A DNA stretch of 49,273 nucleotides from Bacteroidales bacterium (GTDB lineage Bacteria; Bacteroidota; Bacteroidia; Bacteroidales; M50B96). The notes below the pieces were generated by a model. That model was not told the DNA's origin, made no database searches, and was given only the letters and a program-made list of their open reading frames with translations. Below are positions 38,104-46,873 of this stretch, one piece after another. The stretch's first letter is position 1. Each line of letters opens with the position of its first letter. Both the position numbers and the translations under genes were made by a program. The stretch lies in the NCBI GenBank assembly GCA_018401015.1, contig JAGYLP010000014.1, positions 1-49,273 on the forward strand, written 5' to 3'.

Positions 38104-38140
38104 AAAAAAAGGCTGCAGCTTTTTTCTGCAACCTTTTTAT
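38104..38140 (-). terminator. intrinsic terminator after GAPDH
   Basis: On the minus strand, AAAGGTTGCAG and CTGCAGCCTTT pair with one G-U, and a run of T follows. It lies between GAPDH and the MATE gene. Confidence 0.8.
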
Positions 38141-38158
38141 TTTGTGTTGTTTATTTTC

Positions 38159-39172
<1,014 letters not shown>

Positions 39173-39296
39173 TTATTAAGGAGTTAAAAATTCATATTTT
39201 AGTCCCGCGAAGGTAATAAAAAAAGCCTCAAGAGCTGGCTGTTATACACCATTAAATAATCCTAAATACCTAGGTGTTTCCAATGTTAAAAAAGAC

Positions 39297-39327
39297 TTTC
39301 AAACTGCCACTTGAAAGGCTAACTTTG
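39297..39327 (+). promoter_or_regulatory. promoter for lytic transglycosylase gene
   Basis: TTTC at 39297-39300 and TAACTTTG at 39320-39327, 19 bases apart, fit the Bacteroidota -33 and -7 elements. The start codon follows after 21 bases. Confidence 0.6.
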
Positions 39328-39348
39328 CCGCAAAATTTATTTGTTTGA

Positions 39349-40296
39349 ATGGGAAGAATTACATGCTCAAAGCCTCGAAAGGCCTTTTCTAAAACTCTCT
39401 TAAGCACCTTGGGTTTAATTATAATTGCCTCTGTTTTGGCCGAGCTGTTTTGGGGGTTCACCTCCAACTCAGCTTCCACCGTTTCGACACCAAAACGAAC
39501 GCTGCCCATCATCATCTCTCCTAGCTTACCCGATAAACTGGTTTTCGTCTCGGAAAATGTCCCTCTGAATGAATTCGACGTTATCGAGAGTCTCGACCGG
39601 GAACTCATCTCCAACACCTTCTTTCATTCGCAAACCATCAGCTTCATTAAAAAAGCAACCCGATTCCTTCCCGAAGTGGAGAAAATTCTCCAGGAAGAAG
39701 GAGTCCCCGACGATTTCAAATACCTGCCCTTTATCGAAAGTGCCTACTCCAATGTGGTTTCGCCTGCCGGAGCAGCCGGTTACTGGCAATTCTTAAAAGG
39801 GACAGCCTCCGATTACGGCCTCGAAGTGAATAAATACATCGACGAACGGTATCATTTCTCCAAAGCCACCCATGCAGCGTGTGAGTTTTTGAAGGAAAGT
39901 TACGAAGAGTTTGGATCCTGGACTTTGGCGGCAGCCTCGTATAACATGGGACGGCGTCGTTTACGAGAGGCTATTGAAGAACAAGGAGTTAACTCCTACT
40001 ACAATCTCTATCTCAACGAAGAAACATCGCGCTATGTATTCCGGTTACTGGCCGTCAAATTAATCCTGGAAGAACCACGCTTGTACGGTTTTGCTATCGA
40101 TAAAGGCGAAAAATATCCGCCTATTCCAACACGCAGTATCACCATCAATCAAACAGAAGTGGATTGGTTTGAATTTGCAAAACAGCAAGGAGTGAGCTAC
40201 AAAACGCTTAAGCAATTGAATCCTTGGCTGGTTAACAATCATCTAGTGAATAGTAACCGAAAATCGTACACCATCGATCTTCCTGAAAAACCTTAG
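39349..40296 (+). CDS. lytic transglycosylase (SLT/MltD-like, GH23)
   Basis: The 315-residue protein has an N-terminal membrane helix (about 17-36). A GH23 catalytic domain follows, with YLPFIESAYSN holding the catalytic Glu130 and SPAGAAGYWQFLKGTASDYG and AAASYNMGRRRLREA as family signatures. A C-terminal segment resembling a LysM motif (EVDWFEFAKQQGVSYKTLKQ) may bind peptidoglycan. It cleaves peptidoglycan glycan strands in the periplasm. Its stop overlaps the stop of the convergent hydrolase gene. Confidence 0.92.
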   Translation: MGRITCSKPRKAFSKTLLSTLGLIIIASVLAELFWGFTSNSASTVSTPKRTLPIIISPSLPDKLVFVSENVPLNEFDVIESLDRELISNTFFHSQTISFIKKATRFLPEVEKILQEEGVPDDFKYLPFIESAYSNVVSPAGAAGYWQFLKGTASDYGLEVNKYIDERYHFSKATHAACEFLKESYEEFGSWTLAAASYNMGRRRLREAIEEQGVNSYYNLYLNEETSRYVFRLLAVKLILEEPRLYGFAIDKGEKYPPIPTRSITINQTEVDWFEFAKQQGVSYKTLKQLNPWLVNNHLVNSNRKSYTIDLPEKP

Positions 40297-41276
40297 CGGC
40301 GTCGTTGAGCACGCTCCAGATTAATGATGGCGGGAAATTCCTTTGCGTCACGCACATAATCATCCAGAAACCGCTTCATTATCAGGAGTTTCTCCTCGGT
40401 GTGCTCTGTCAACAAATTGGTACCTCCTTCGAAATATACTGCCCGGAAAGGAATTAGATTCTTAAAGAACTGCTCGGCAGCACTGAAGGTTTCGCTCGGA
40501 TGAACGATTTGATCGGAAGTTCCATGCATCAATAAAAAAGGAATCTCTTTAGGCATTTCCTCTGCCCAATAAGCGACCGAACGTTTCTTTATCGGATTTA
40601 CGCGGTCGGAATAATAATCGGGAATCATTTCGGCCATATCGTCGTAGAATCCATCCCAGTCGTTGTTAGCAGCATACAAAAACAAATTCGAAATACCCGA
40701 TTCAACCACAGCAGCCGTCACTTTTGCCCGACGATGAATCGACAAATAAGTCATCATTCCCCCGCGATTAATACCATACATTCCAATTCGTGAAGTATCG
40801 GCCTCCGGAATCGAAGCTAATAATGGAATCAGATTGATTACATCATCAACATCTTCCCCTCCAAACTCATCTTCCCCTTCGCCACCGGCATATCCACGGT
40901 ATTGACTGGCAATTACCAAATAGCCCCAGCGGGCAAAACGATGCAATTCCTGAGCAACAATTATCTCATTCAATATTCCGTCGTCCTTGTGCCCATACCG
41001 ATTATAAATCAAACACGGATAAGTACCCGGCTCTGCAGGACGAATTAAATAGCCTTTCACCTCTGTTTTATTCGACTCATAGCTAATCTCTTCCATTTTG
41101 GCCAAAGCAAAGGTATCGGCATAGTTTGCTCCCGGGAAATCTTCATCCAAGTCCTTGATCAGTTGTGGCGAAGCTTCGAACGCACGAGAATTCAAGAGTT
41201 TACCATTTTGCGACCATGCTGCTGTAGTGCTTACAACGCTCATAACAATCAATAAGATTAAGCCTTTTCGTGTCAT
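40293..41276 (-). CDS. alpha/beta hydrolase (S9-like) with apparent loss of catalytic residues
   Basis: A 327-residue protein from ATG 41276; an earlier start at 41327 would only add residues before the export signal. The signal (about 1-23) ends in AAWSQ. Family features are CLIYNRYGHKDDG, GDDVDDVINLIPLLASIPEA in spirit, RIGMYGINRGGMMTYLSIHR and LMHGTSDQIVHPSETF. The nucleophile elbow expected as GxSxGG reads G-I-N-R-G-G, with Asn170 in place of Ser. The catalytic His segment, normally EGGTH or similar, reads EGGTN (Asn287). Asp of the triad (HGTSDQ) is present. The protein may be inactive and serve as a binding protein. Confidence 0.8.
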   Translation of the reverse strand: MTRKGLILLIVMSVVSTTAAWSQNGKLLNSRAFEASPQLIKDLDEDFPGANYADTFALAKMEEISYESNKTEVKGYLIRPAEPGTYPCLIYNRYGHKDDGILNEIIVAQELHRFARWGYLVIASQYRGYAGGEGEDEFGGEDVDDVINLIPLLASIPEADTSRIGMYGINRGGMMTYLSIHRRAKVTAAVVESGISNLFLYAANNDWDGFYDDMAEMIPDYYSDRVNPIKKRSVAYWAEEMPKEIPFLLMHGTSDQIVHPSETFSAAEQFFKNLIPFRAVYFEGGTNLLTEHTEEKLLIMKRFLDDYVRDAKEFPAIINLERAQRRR

Positions 41277-41414
41277 ATCTAATTCAAATTTTCGTTCGTA
41301 AAAATCGACCCTTGAAAATAGAGTCAATTCTTGAATGCTTGAAGCAATTCTACGAGAAATTTTAAGTTATTGAAAAGAAAACGAAGAAAAGAGGATTATT
41401 CTTGACCTGTCCAT

Positions 41415-41422
41415 TATTTTTG
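41415..41422 (+). promoter_or_regulatory. candidate promoter -7 element for coaX operon
   Basis: TATTTTTG fits TAnnTTTG exactly. It lies about 100 bases upstream of coaX, giving a leader of about 90 bases. No -33 box stands out. Confidence 0.45.
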
Positions 41423-41520
41423 CAACCAGGAAAAGCTTATTGACCCTCTTCTTCCGGTTTTTGGGTAAGAACCAGTTTAAAGGTTGATTCATAAGGAATA
41501 AGTAATAAACACACAAGCAC

Positions 41521-42252
41521 ATGAACCTGCTAATCGACATTGGAAATTCAAGCATTAAGTTAGCCAAATCGGCAGGCACTGATCTTTGTGAAGAAGTGAT
41601 TCAGAGCCAAATTTCGACCGACTTCCTGTCGATTTATTTAAGTACCGGACTAAAAGTAGAGCGGGCCATCGTAGCCGACTCCGGTAAAGTTCCCGATTTC
41701 CTGAAAGCTTTCCTCGAAGAGAAGCAAATTCAACTTCATGTTATTTCCCCTCAATGGAAGCTTCCCTTTTCCATTCATTACGAAACACCGGAAACCCTGG
41801 GGAAAGATCGTCTTGCCAATGTTGCCGGAGCACTCGCTCTCTATCCCGGCAAAAACTGTCTTATCATCGATGCAGGAACAGCTGTAACTTACGAATATCT
41901 GATCGAAGGGAACTACCTGGGAGGAGCCATTTCGCCCGGCCTTAAAACGCGTTTCAAAGCGCTCGCCGATCAAACCGACAAACTGCCACTTCTCGAAGCA
42001 TCCGATGATTTTATATTCCCAGGAAACAGCACTCGAAATTCAATTTTATCCGGCGTAATCCTCGGACTCGTTCACGAACTCAATGGGCACATCGATTCCT
42101 TTTTATCGCAATATCCCAATGGCAGTATCCTTTTGAGCGGTGGCGACTCAAAGTTCTTGGCTAAACGAATTAATTCTCACATCTTTGCGCATCCAAATTT
42201 GGTCATGATAGGATTAAACCATTTGTTAAACAGTAACTTTCGCTCGAATTAA
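41521..42252 (+). CDS. coaX: type III pantothenate kinase
   Basis: The 243-residue enzyme phosphorylates pantothenate in the first step of coenzyme A synthesis. It has the phosphate-binding LLIDIGNSSIKLAK and TLGKDRLANVAGA. CLIIDAGTAVTYEYL and GGAISPGLKTRFKALAD are further signatures, and the late GSILLSGGDSKFLA is typical. The type III form needs a monovalent cation and is not inhibited by CoA. It opens a plus-strand run of envelope genes that extends to ppiD. Confidence 0.97.
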   Translation: MNLLIDIGNSSIKLAKSAGTDLCEEVIQSQISTDFLSIYLSTGLKVERAIVADSGKVPDFLKAFLEEKQIQLHVISPQWKLPFSIHYETPETLGKDRLANVAGALALYPGKNCLIIDAGTAVTYEYLIEGNYLGGAISPGLKTRFKALADQTDKLPLLEASDDFIFPGNSTRNSILSGVILGLVHELNGHIDSFLSQYPNGSILLSGGDSKFLAKRINSHIFAHPNLVMIGLNHLLNSNFRSN

Positions 42253-42282
42253 ACCCGAATACAATCAGGGAACAAGTAAACT

Positions 42283-43566
42283 ATGACTACTAAACAACTT
42301 CTATTCGTTTCGGTCTTTCTCCTATCGGCATTCTTCACACAAGCTCAAACCTATATCTCATCACCATACTCCCGCTATGGTCTAGGAGATTTATTCACTC
42401 ACAGTGTTGGCCAATCGCAGGCAATGGGAGGTACCTTCATGGGTTTGCGCGACCCAAACCACCTCAACTTTAACAATCCTGCCTCCTATACGAGCCTCGA
42501 TTCCCTGTCGTTTCTATTCGAGATGGGTGGATTAGGCAGAGCTAGCATGGGGCGATCGGGCGAATTGGAAAATCAAAGCACCACCTTTAACTTTAATTAT
42601 CTGGCTGCGGGTTTTCGTATCAAAAAAGGATGGGCCGCCTCTTTCGGCTTATTGCCCTACAGCTCGGTTGGATATGAATTGCAAACCTCGGGCGAATTAG
42701 CACTCGATGGCGACGATGTTCAGCGTTACATCACCTCCTATGCCGGTCTGGGTGGATTGAGCCAAGTGTATATCGGACAAGCAATCGATTTGGGCAAATA
42801 TCTGTCGCTTGGGGTAAACGCGCGCTATTACTTTGGCTCCCTCGACCATGTTCGCGTAGTTAGCTTTGTGGAGGAAGATGGCACTTCGTCGCAAAACTAT
42901 TTCAACACACGCTTTAGCGATCGTATTCTTGTTAGCGATTTCTCCTTCGACTTTGGCCTTCAGGCTAAAAAAGAATTCAGCAATAACCGACAACTCACTG
43001 CAGGAATCACCTATGCATACAACGATCAGCTTTCGGGCTTTGCCAATCACTTCATCGAAAAAGCAAATTCGGCCGGACTGGTCGATACGATTGTCAACAT
43101 CGACTCTGAAAAAAGCAGCGTTAGTTTGCCAGCCCGCTTAGGCTTGGGCCTCACTTACCGCACCGACCAATGGACTTTTTCGGCCGATTATCAGCAACAA
43201 GACTGGACCGGAGCTAGTTTCATCAATCAACAAGATTCATTGGCTAACTCAAACCGTTTTGCTTTTGGGGCCGAATTCATTCCCAATTCCCGTAACGTGA
43301 TCAGTTTTTGGTCGCGCACCCGCTATCGGGTCGGAGCTTTTTATCACAACACCTATTGGAATATTAATCAAAATCAAGTAAGTGATTATGGCATAAGTTT
43401 TGGGTTGGGACTCCCCGTAAACCGAGGGAAATCGACCGTAAACTTCAACGTAATTTTAGGACAAAGAGGAAGCCTCGAACAGAATTTACTACAAGAAAAC
43501 TATGCCTTATTTAGCATAAATTTATCTTTGCACGACATTTGGTTTTTGAAACGAAAATTTGACTAA
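42283..43566 (+). CDS. outer-membrane beta-barrel-like protein
   Basis: The 427-residue protein has an export signal (about 1-22) ending in FFTQAQT. The mature part is rich in alternating aromatic strands: YISSPYSRYGLGDLFTH, GMGGTFMGL-like motifs, AAGFRIKKGWAASFGLLPY and a C-terminal NLSLHDIWFLKRKFD. This pattern fits an outer-membrane barrel. Similar proteins are found next to coaX in Bacteroidota, but a substrate or partner is not known. It lies 30 bases after coaX and 14 before the next gene. Confidence 0.75.
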   Translation: MTTKQLLFVSVFLLSAFFTQAQTYISSPYSRYGLGDLFTHSVGQSQAMGGTFMGLRDPNHLNFNNPASYTSLDSLSFLFEMGGLGRASMGRSGELENQSTTFNFNYLAAGFRIKKGWAASFGLLPYSSVGYELQTSGELALDGDDVQRYITSYAGLGGLSQVYIGQAIDLGKYLSLGVNARYYFGSLDHVRVVSFVEEDGTSSQNYFNTRFSDRILVSDFSFDFGLQAKKEFSNNRQLTAGITYAYNDQLSGFANHFIEKANSAGLVDTIVNIDSEKSSVSLPARLGLGLTYRTDQWTFSADYQQQDWTGASFINQQDSLANSNRFAFGAEFIPNSRNVISFWSRTRYRVGAFYHNTYWNINQNQVSDYGISFGLGLPVNRGKSTVNFNVILGQRGSLEQNLLQENYALFSINLSLHDIWFLKRKFD

Positions 43567-43580
43567 CAATCGATTAAATC

Positions 43581-44924
43581 ATGAAACACAAAAGCAGTTT
43601 CTTACTCATTTTCACCATTCTATTAAGCATTTTCACTGCCGAACTTAAGGCTCAGGAGGCCTCTACTTCGAAGTATGGAAACGACAGTATTCAATGCTTA
43701 AAAAATTCATCCCTCTACCGAGAATTCATCAAACAAGATAATTTCAAAGACGCATTCCCCTACTGGAAATGGGTTTACAACAACTGTCCGGCATCCAGCA
43801 AAAACATTTACATCGACGGGGTTAAAATCTATTACGTCAAAATTCAAAAAGCTGCCGACGATTCTCAGAAAGAAGCATATATCGACACCTTATTAATGGT
43901 TTACGATCAGCGCATGGATTACTTCGGGCAAAAAGGCTTCGTAAATGGACGAAAAGGCGTTGACATGCTTCGTTTCCGCCCCAGTAGCTTGAGTCTCGCC
44001 TACGAAACCCTTACCCAATCGGTTGAGGAACAAGGTAAAAAGGTAGAAGATGCGGTAGCAATCACTTTCATGCAAGCGTCGACTTATTTATTCAAAAACG
44101 ATGAAATTACAGAAGAACAAACCCTGGCCGATTTCACCAAGATTTTGAGTCACATGGAAGCACGTTACAATAACTACGTTGCTACAGGGAAACAAGCCAA
44201 CGCCGATCGAGCCAAAACCGCTATCGAAAGCATCGAAAATGCTTTCATGGAAAGTGGTGCTGCCGATTGCGATGTTCTCGAACCTTACTTCATGCCGAAA
44301 TTCACCGATGCACCTGGCGATGTTGAATTACTTTCTAAGATTACTAAATTGATGGAGAAAGCTTATTGTACCGATTCCGATTTATACTACGATGCAGCGA
44401 AGCAACTTCACAAATTAGAACCATCGGCCGAATCGTCTGCCTCCATGGCTAGGGCTGCTCTGAAAAGAGAATTATTCAGCGAATCCTCCGAATTTTACTT
44501 GCAAGCTATTGAATTACAAACCGATGAACTCGAAAAATCGAAACTATATTACGAATTAGGCCTTATTACCTTTAGCCAATTAAACAATTATTCCTTGGCT
44601 CGAAACTATGCTTACAAAAGCATTGAACTCGACAAGACCAGCGGCAAACCATACATCCTCATTGGAAACTTGTATGCTGCATCGGCCAAGCAATGTGGCG
44701 ACGACGATTTCCAACAGCGAACCGTCTATTGGGCTGCAGTCGATAAGTTCGAACAAGCCAAAAAAGTTGATCCAAGCCTCGTTATTGAAGCCAATAAATT
44801 GATCGAAGCATACTCTCCTTACTTCCCCGATGGAGAATCGCTCTTCTTTAACGGCTTAGAAGAAGGAACCAGCTACAAAGTTGGATGCTGGATAAATGAA
44901 ACAACCACTATTCGTAAAAACTAA
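43581..44924 (+). CDS. secreted TPR protein
   Basis: The 447-residue protein has an export signal (about 1-24) ending in AELKAQ. Helical repeats include a TPR-like pair, SKLYYELGLITFSQLNNYSL, then LARNYAYKSIELDKTSGKPY. It contains several Cys residues (SIQCLKN, WKWVYNNCP, AKQCGDD). Homologues lie between the outer-membrane gene and lptC in Bacteroidota. TPR domains usually mediate protein-protein contacts in the periplasm, so a role in envelope assembly is likely, but no partner is identified. The spacing to lptC is 3 bases. Confidence 0.78.
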   Translation: MKHKSSFLLIFTILLSIFTAELKAQEASTSKYGNDSIQCLKNSSLYREFIKQDNFKDAFPYWKWVYNNCPASSKNIYIDGVKIYYVKIQKAADDSQKEAYIDTLLMVYDQRMDYFGQKGFVNGRKGVDMLRFRPSSLSLAYETLTQSVEEQGKKVEDAVAITFMQASTYLFKNDEITEEQTLADFTKILSHMEARYNNYVATGKQANADRAKTAIESIENAFMESGAADCDVLEPYFMPKFTDAPGDVELLSKITKLMEKAYCTDSDLYYDAAKQLHKLEPSAESSASMARAALKRELFSESSEFYLQAIELQTDELEKSKLYYELGLITFSQLNNYSLARNYAYKSIELDKTSGKPYILIGNLYAASAKQCGDDDFQQRTVYWAAVDKFEQAKKVDPSLVIEANKLIEAYSPYFPDGESLFFNGLEEGTSYKVGCWINETTTIRKN

Positions 44925-44927
44925 CGA

Positions 44928-45509
44928 ATGCCAGACGACGACCCGTTACCTAAACCTCGAATACGGCAGCTACTGCTTTCGTTAGCAGTAGCTTTCACCG
45001 TGCTTCTTTCCGCGTGTAAAAACGACATTCAGCAAATTCTCGCTTTCGAGAACATGGCTGAACTACCTGCACAAAGCGCAAAGAATATAGAAATCCTATA
45101 CAGTGATTCGGCTCAATTAAAACTGAAAATCTTTGCCCCTCAACTCGATCGCTTCGTTTCCGAAGAAGAAACTATTATGGATTTCCCTTTGGGGATTCGT
45201 GTCGATTTTTACTCCCCCACCGGCGAAATTGACACTGAACTTACCGCCAATTATGCCCAATATTTCGAAACCGAGGAATACTGGGAAGTTTCAAACGATG
45301 TAGTGGTAGTTAATCGCGAAGGGACCGTTATCAATTCCGAATTTCTTACTTGGGATATGAAAAAGGAAAAAATCTTTTCCGATAAATATGTCAAGATTAC
45401 GTCGGACGATGAGATTATTATGGGTGAAGGATTCGAATCGGATCAAAATTTCATCGATTACGAAATCCTGAAACCAACTGGAATTATTAACCTCGAAACA
45501 ACCGAATAA
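44928..45509 (+). CDS. lptC: LPS export protein LptC, lipoprotein form
   Basis: The 193-residue protein has a signal that ends in LLSAC with Cys30 as a lipid anchor, followed by the LptC beta-jellyroll: ILYSDSAQLKLKIFAPQLDR, DTELTANYAQYF and INSEFLTWDMKKEKIFSDKY. LptC receives lipopolysaccharide from the LptBFG ABC transporter and passes it to the periplasmic bridge. Bacteroidota LptC is often lipidated, unlike the E. coli protein with its membrane helix. The next gene begins immediately after the stop. Confidence 0.9.
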   Translation: MPDDDPLPKPRIRQLLLSLAVAFTVLLSACKNDIQQILAFENMAELPAQSAKNIEILYSDSAQLKLKIFAPQLDRFVSEEETIMDFPLGIRVDFYSPTGEIDTELTANYAQYFETEEYWEVSNDVVVVNREGTVINSEFLTWDMKKEKIFSDKYVKITSDDEIIMGEGFESDQNFIDYEILKPTGIINLETTE

Positions 45510-46757
45510 ATGCTTAGCCTCATTCTCGGTCTATTGGGTTTAATCATCCTGTTTGTGATGGCAGGATTTGAAACAGCGCTCTTTTCAGCCAATAAGCTGC
45601 GGCTGGAAATGGACTTAAAAAAAGACAGTTTCCTGGCGCGCATCATCCATCCTATTTTGGATCAACCGGCAAAAATTTGGGCTGTGATTCAGGTGAGTCA
45701 AACCATGGCTGTGCTTGTCGCCGGGTTCAATGCATTCTTGCTTTTTGCCCAGCGTGAACCCAACCAATCAATATTCATCCTGGCAGGAAGTTTTGCCGTG
45801 AGCTTTATGATACTCGTAGTTTTATGGACCTATGCCGGTAAAATCCTGGCACGTCGATTTGCCATTGAGTTCCTTAAAATAGCAGCCTACCCCGTTTATT
45901 TCATCTATCTTCCTGTACTCTTATTCATTCGTGTTCAGGCAAAATGGCCCCACTACTTCCTCCCTCGTTTAATGAAATTGCATTCGCCTGAATTCCAGCT
46001 TGCCTTAGGCGAAGAAAAAGCAGAATGGGATAAATGGATGGAAAATGGCACCACCGGATCAAGTGACGACTCCGAGGCCGACTCCGAGGTGCGGATTTTC
46101 CAAAATGCCCTGGAGTTTACCGAATTAAAAGTTCGCGATTGCATGATTCCCCGAACTGAAATTGTGGCAGTAGAGCAACATGATTCAATCGATAAGCTTA
46201 CCAAACTATTCATACAAACCGGCTTATCCCGCATCCTCGTCTATCGCGAAAACATCGACCAAATAATAGGCTATTTCAAATACTCCGAACTATTCGATCA
46301 TCCCGAGTCCATTGAATCGAAACTGGTCGAGATTCCTATTATCCCTGAATCGATGGGAGCCAATGTCCTTTTAGCAAAGTTCATTCAGGAGAAAAAAAAC
46401 ATCGCTGTGGTGGTCGACGAGTTTGGCGGGACAGCAGGTGTAGTGAGTTTAGAAGACATCATGGAAGAAATTTTTGGCGACATCGAAGATGAGCACGATT
46501 ATATCCGCCTAACCGAGACACGGCTGAACGAGAAAGAGTTCATTTTTAGCGGTCGGTTGGAAGTCGATTATTTGAATGAAACCTACGAGTTAAACCTACC
46601 CGAAGAGGAAGAATTCAACACCCTGGCGGGATATATTTTACATCATTCGCCCCACATTCCTAAAAAGGGTGATTTAGTCGAAACGGAGCGCTTCTTTTTT
46701 CGCATCCTGAAAGTGAGTGAAACCCGCATAGAACTGGTGAATTTGAAAGTAAAATAA
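45510..46757 (+). CDS. CNNM/CorC-HlyC family transporter-like protein
   Basis: The 415-residue protein has an N-terminal DUF21 membrane domain (about 1-135; MAGFETALFSANKLRLEMDL). A pair of CBS domains (about 200-320) follows, with VRDCMIPRTEIVAVEQHDS and VVVDEFGGTAGVVSLEDIMEEIFGDI split across them. The CorC_HlyC domain sits at the C-terminus. Members move or sense divalent cations such as magnesium. It starts on the base after the lptC stop, so it is translationally coupled. No hemolysin activity should be assumed from the family name. Confidence 0.92.
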   Translation: MLSLILGLLGLIILFVMAGFETALFSANKLRLEMDLKKDSFLARIIHPILDQPAKIWAVIQVSQTMAVLVAGFNAFLLFAQREPNQSIFILAGSFAVSFMILVVLWTYAGKILARRFAIEFLKIAAYPVYFIYLPVLLFIRVQAKWPHYFLPRLMKLHSPEFQLALGEEKAEWDKWMENGTTGSSDDSEADSEVRIFQNALEFTELKVRDCMIPRTEIVAVEQHDSIDKLTKLFIQTGLSRILVYRENIDQIIGYFKYSELFDHPESIESKLVEIPIIPESMGANVLLAKFIQEKKNIAVVVDEFGGTAGVVSLEDIMEEIFGDIEDEHDYIRLTETRLNEKEFIFSGRLEVDYLNETYELNLPEEEEFNTLAGYILHHSPHIPKKGDLVETERFFFRILKVSETRIELVNLKVK

Positions 46758-46828
46758 ACAACTGTTTCTCACTTATTTTTATCCCTTTCCCGACACGATT
46801 TTTACCCCTATTGTTTTCAATTATTTTT

Positions 46829-46836
46829 TATATTCG
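46829..46836 (+). promoter_or_regulatory. weak promoter -7-like element before ppiD
   Basis: TATATTCG resembles TAnnTTTG with one mismatch, 37 bases before the ATG. It may allow separate expression of ppiD, since the gap after the previous gene is 116 bases. Confidence 0.3.
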
Positions 46837-46873
46837 TGGCTTGAATTTTTTTACGTTAAACAATTAAATTTTC

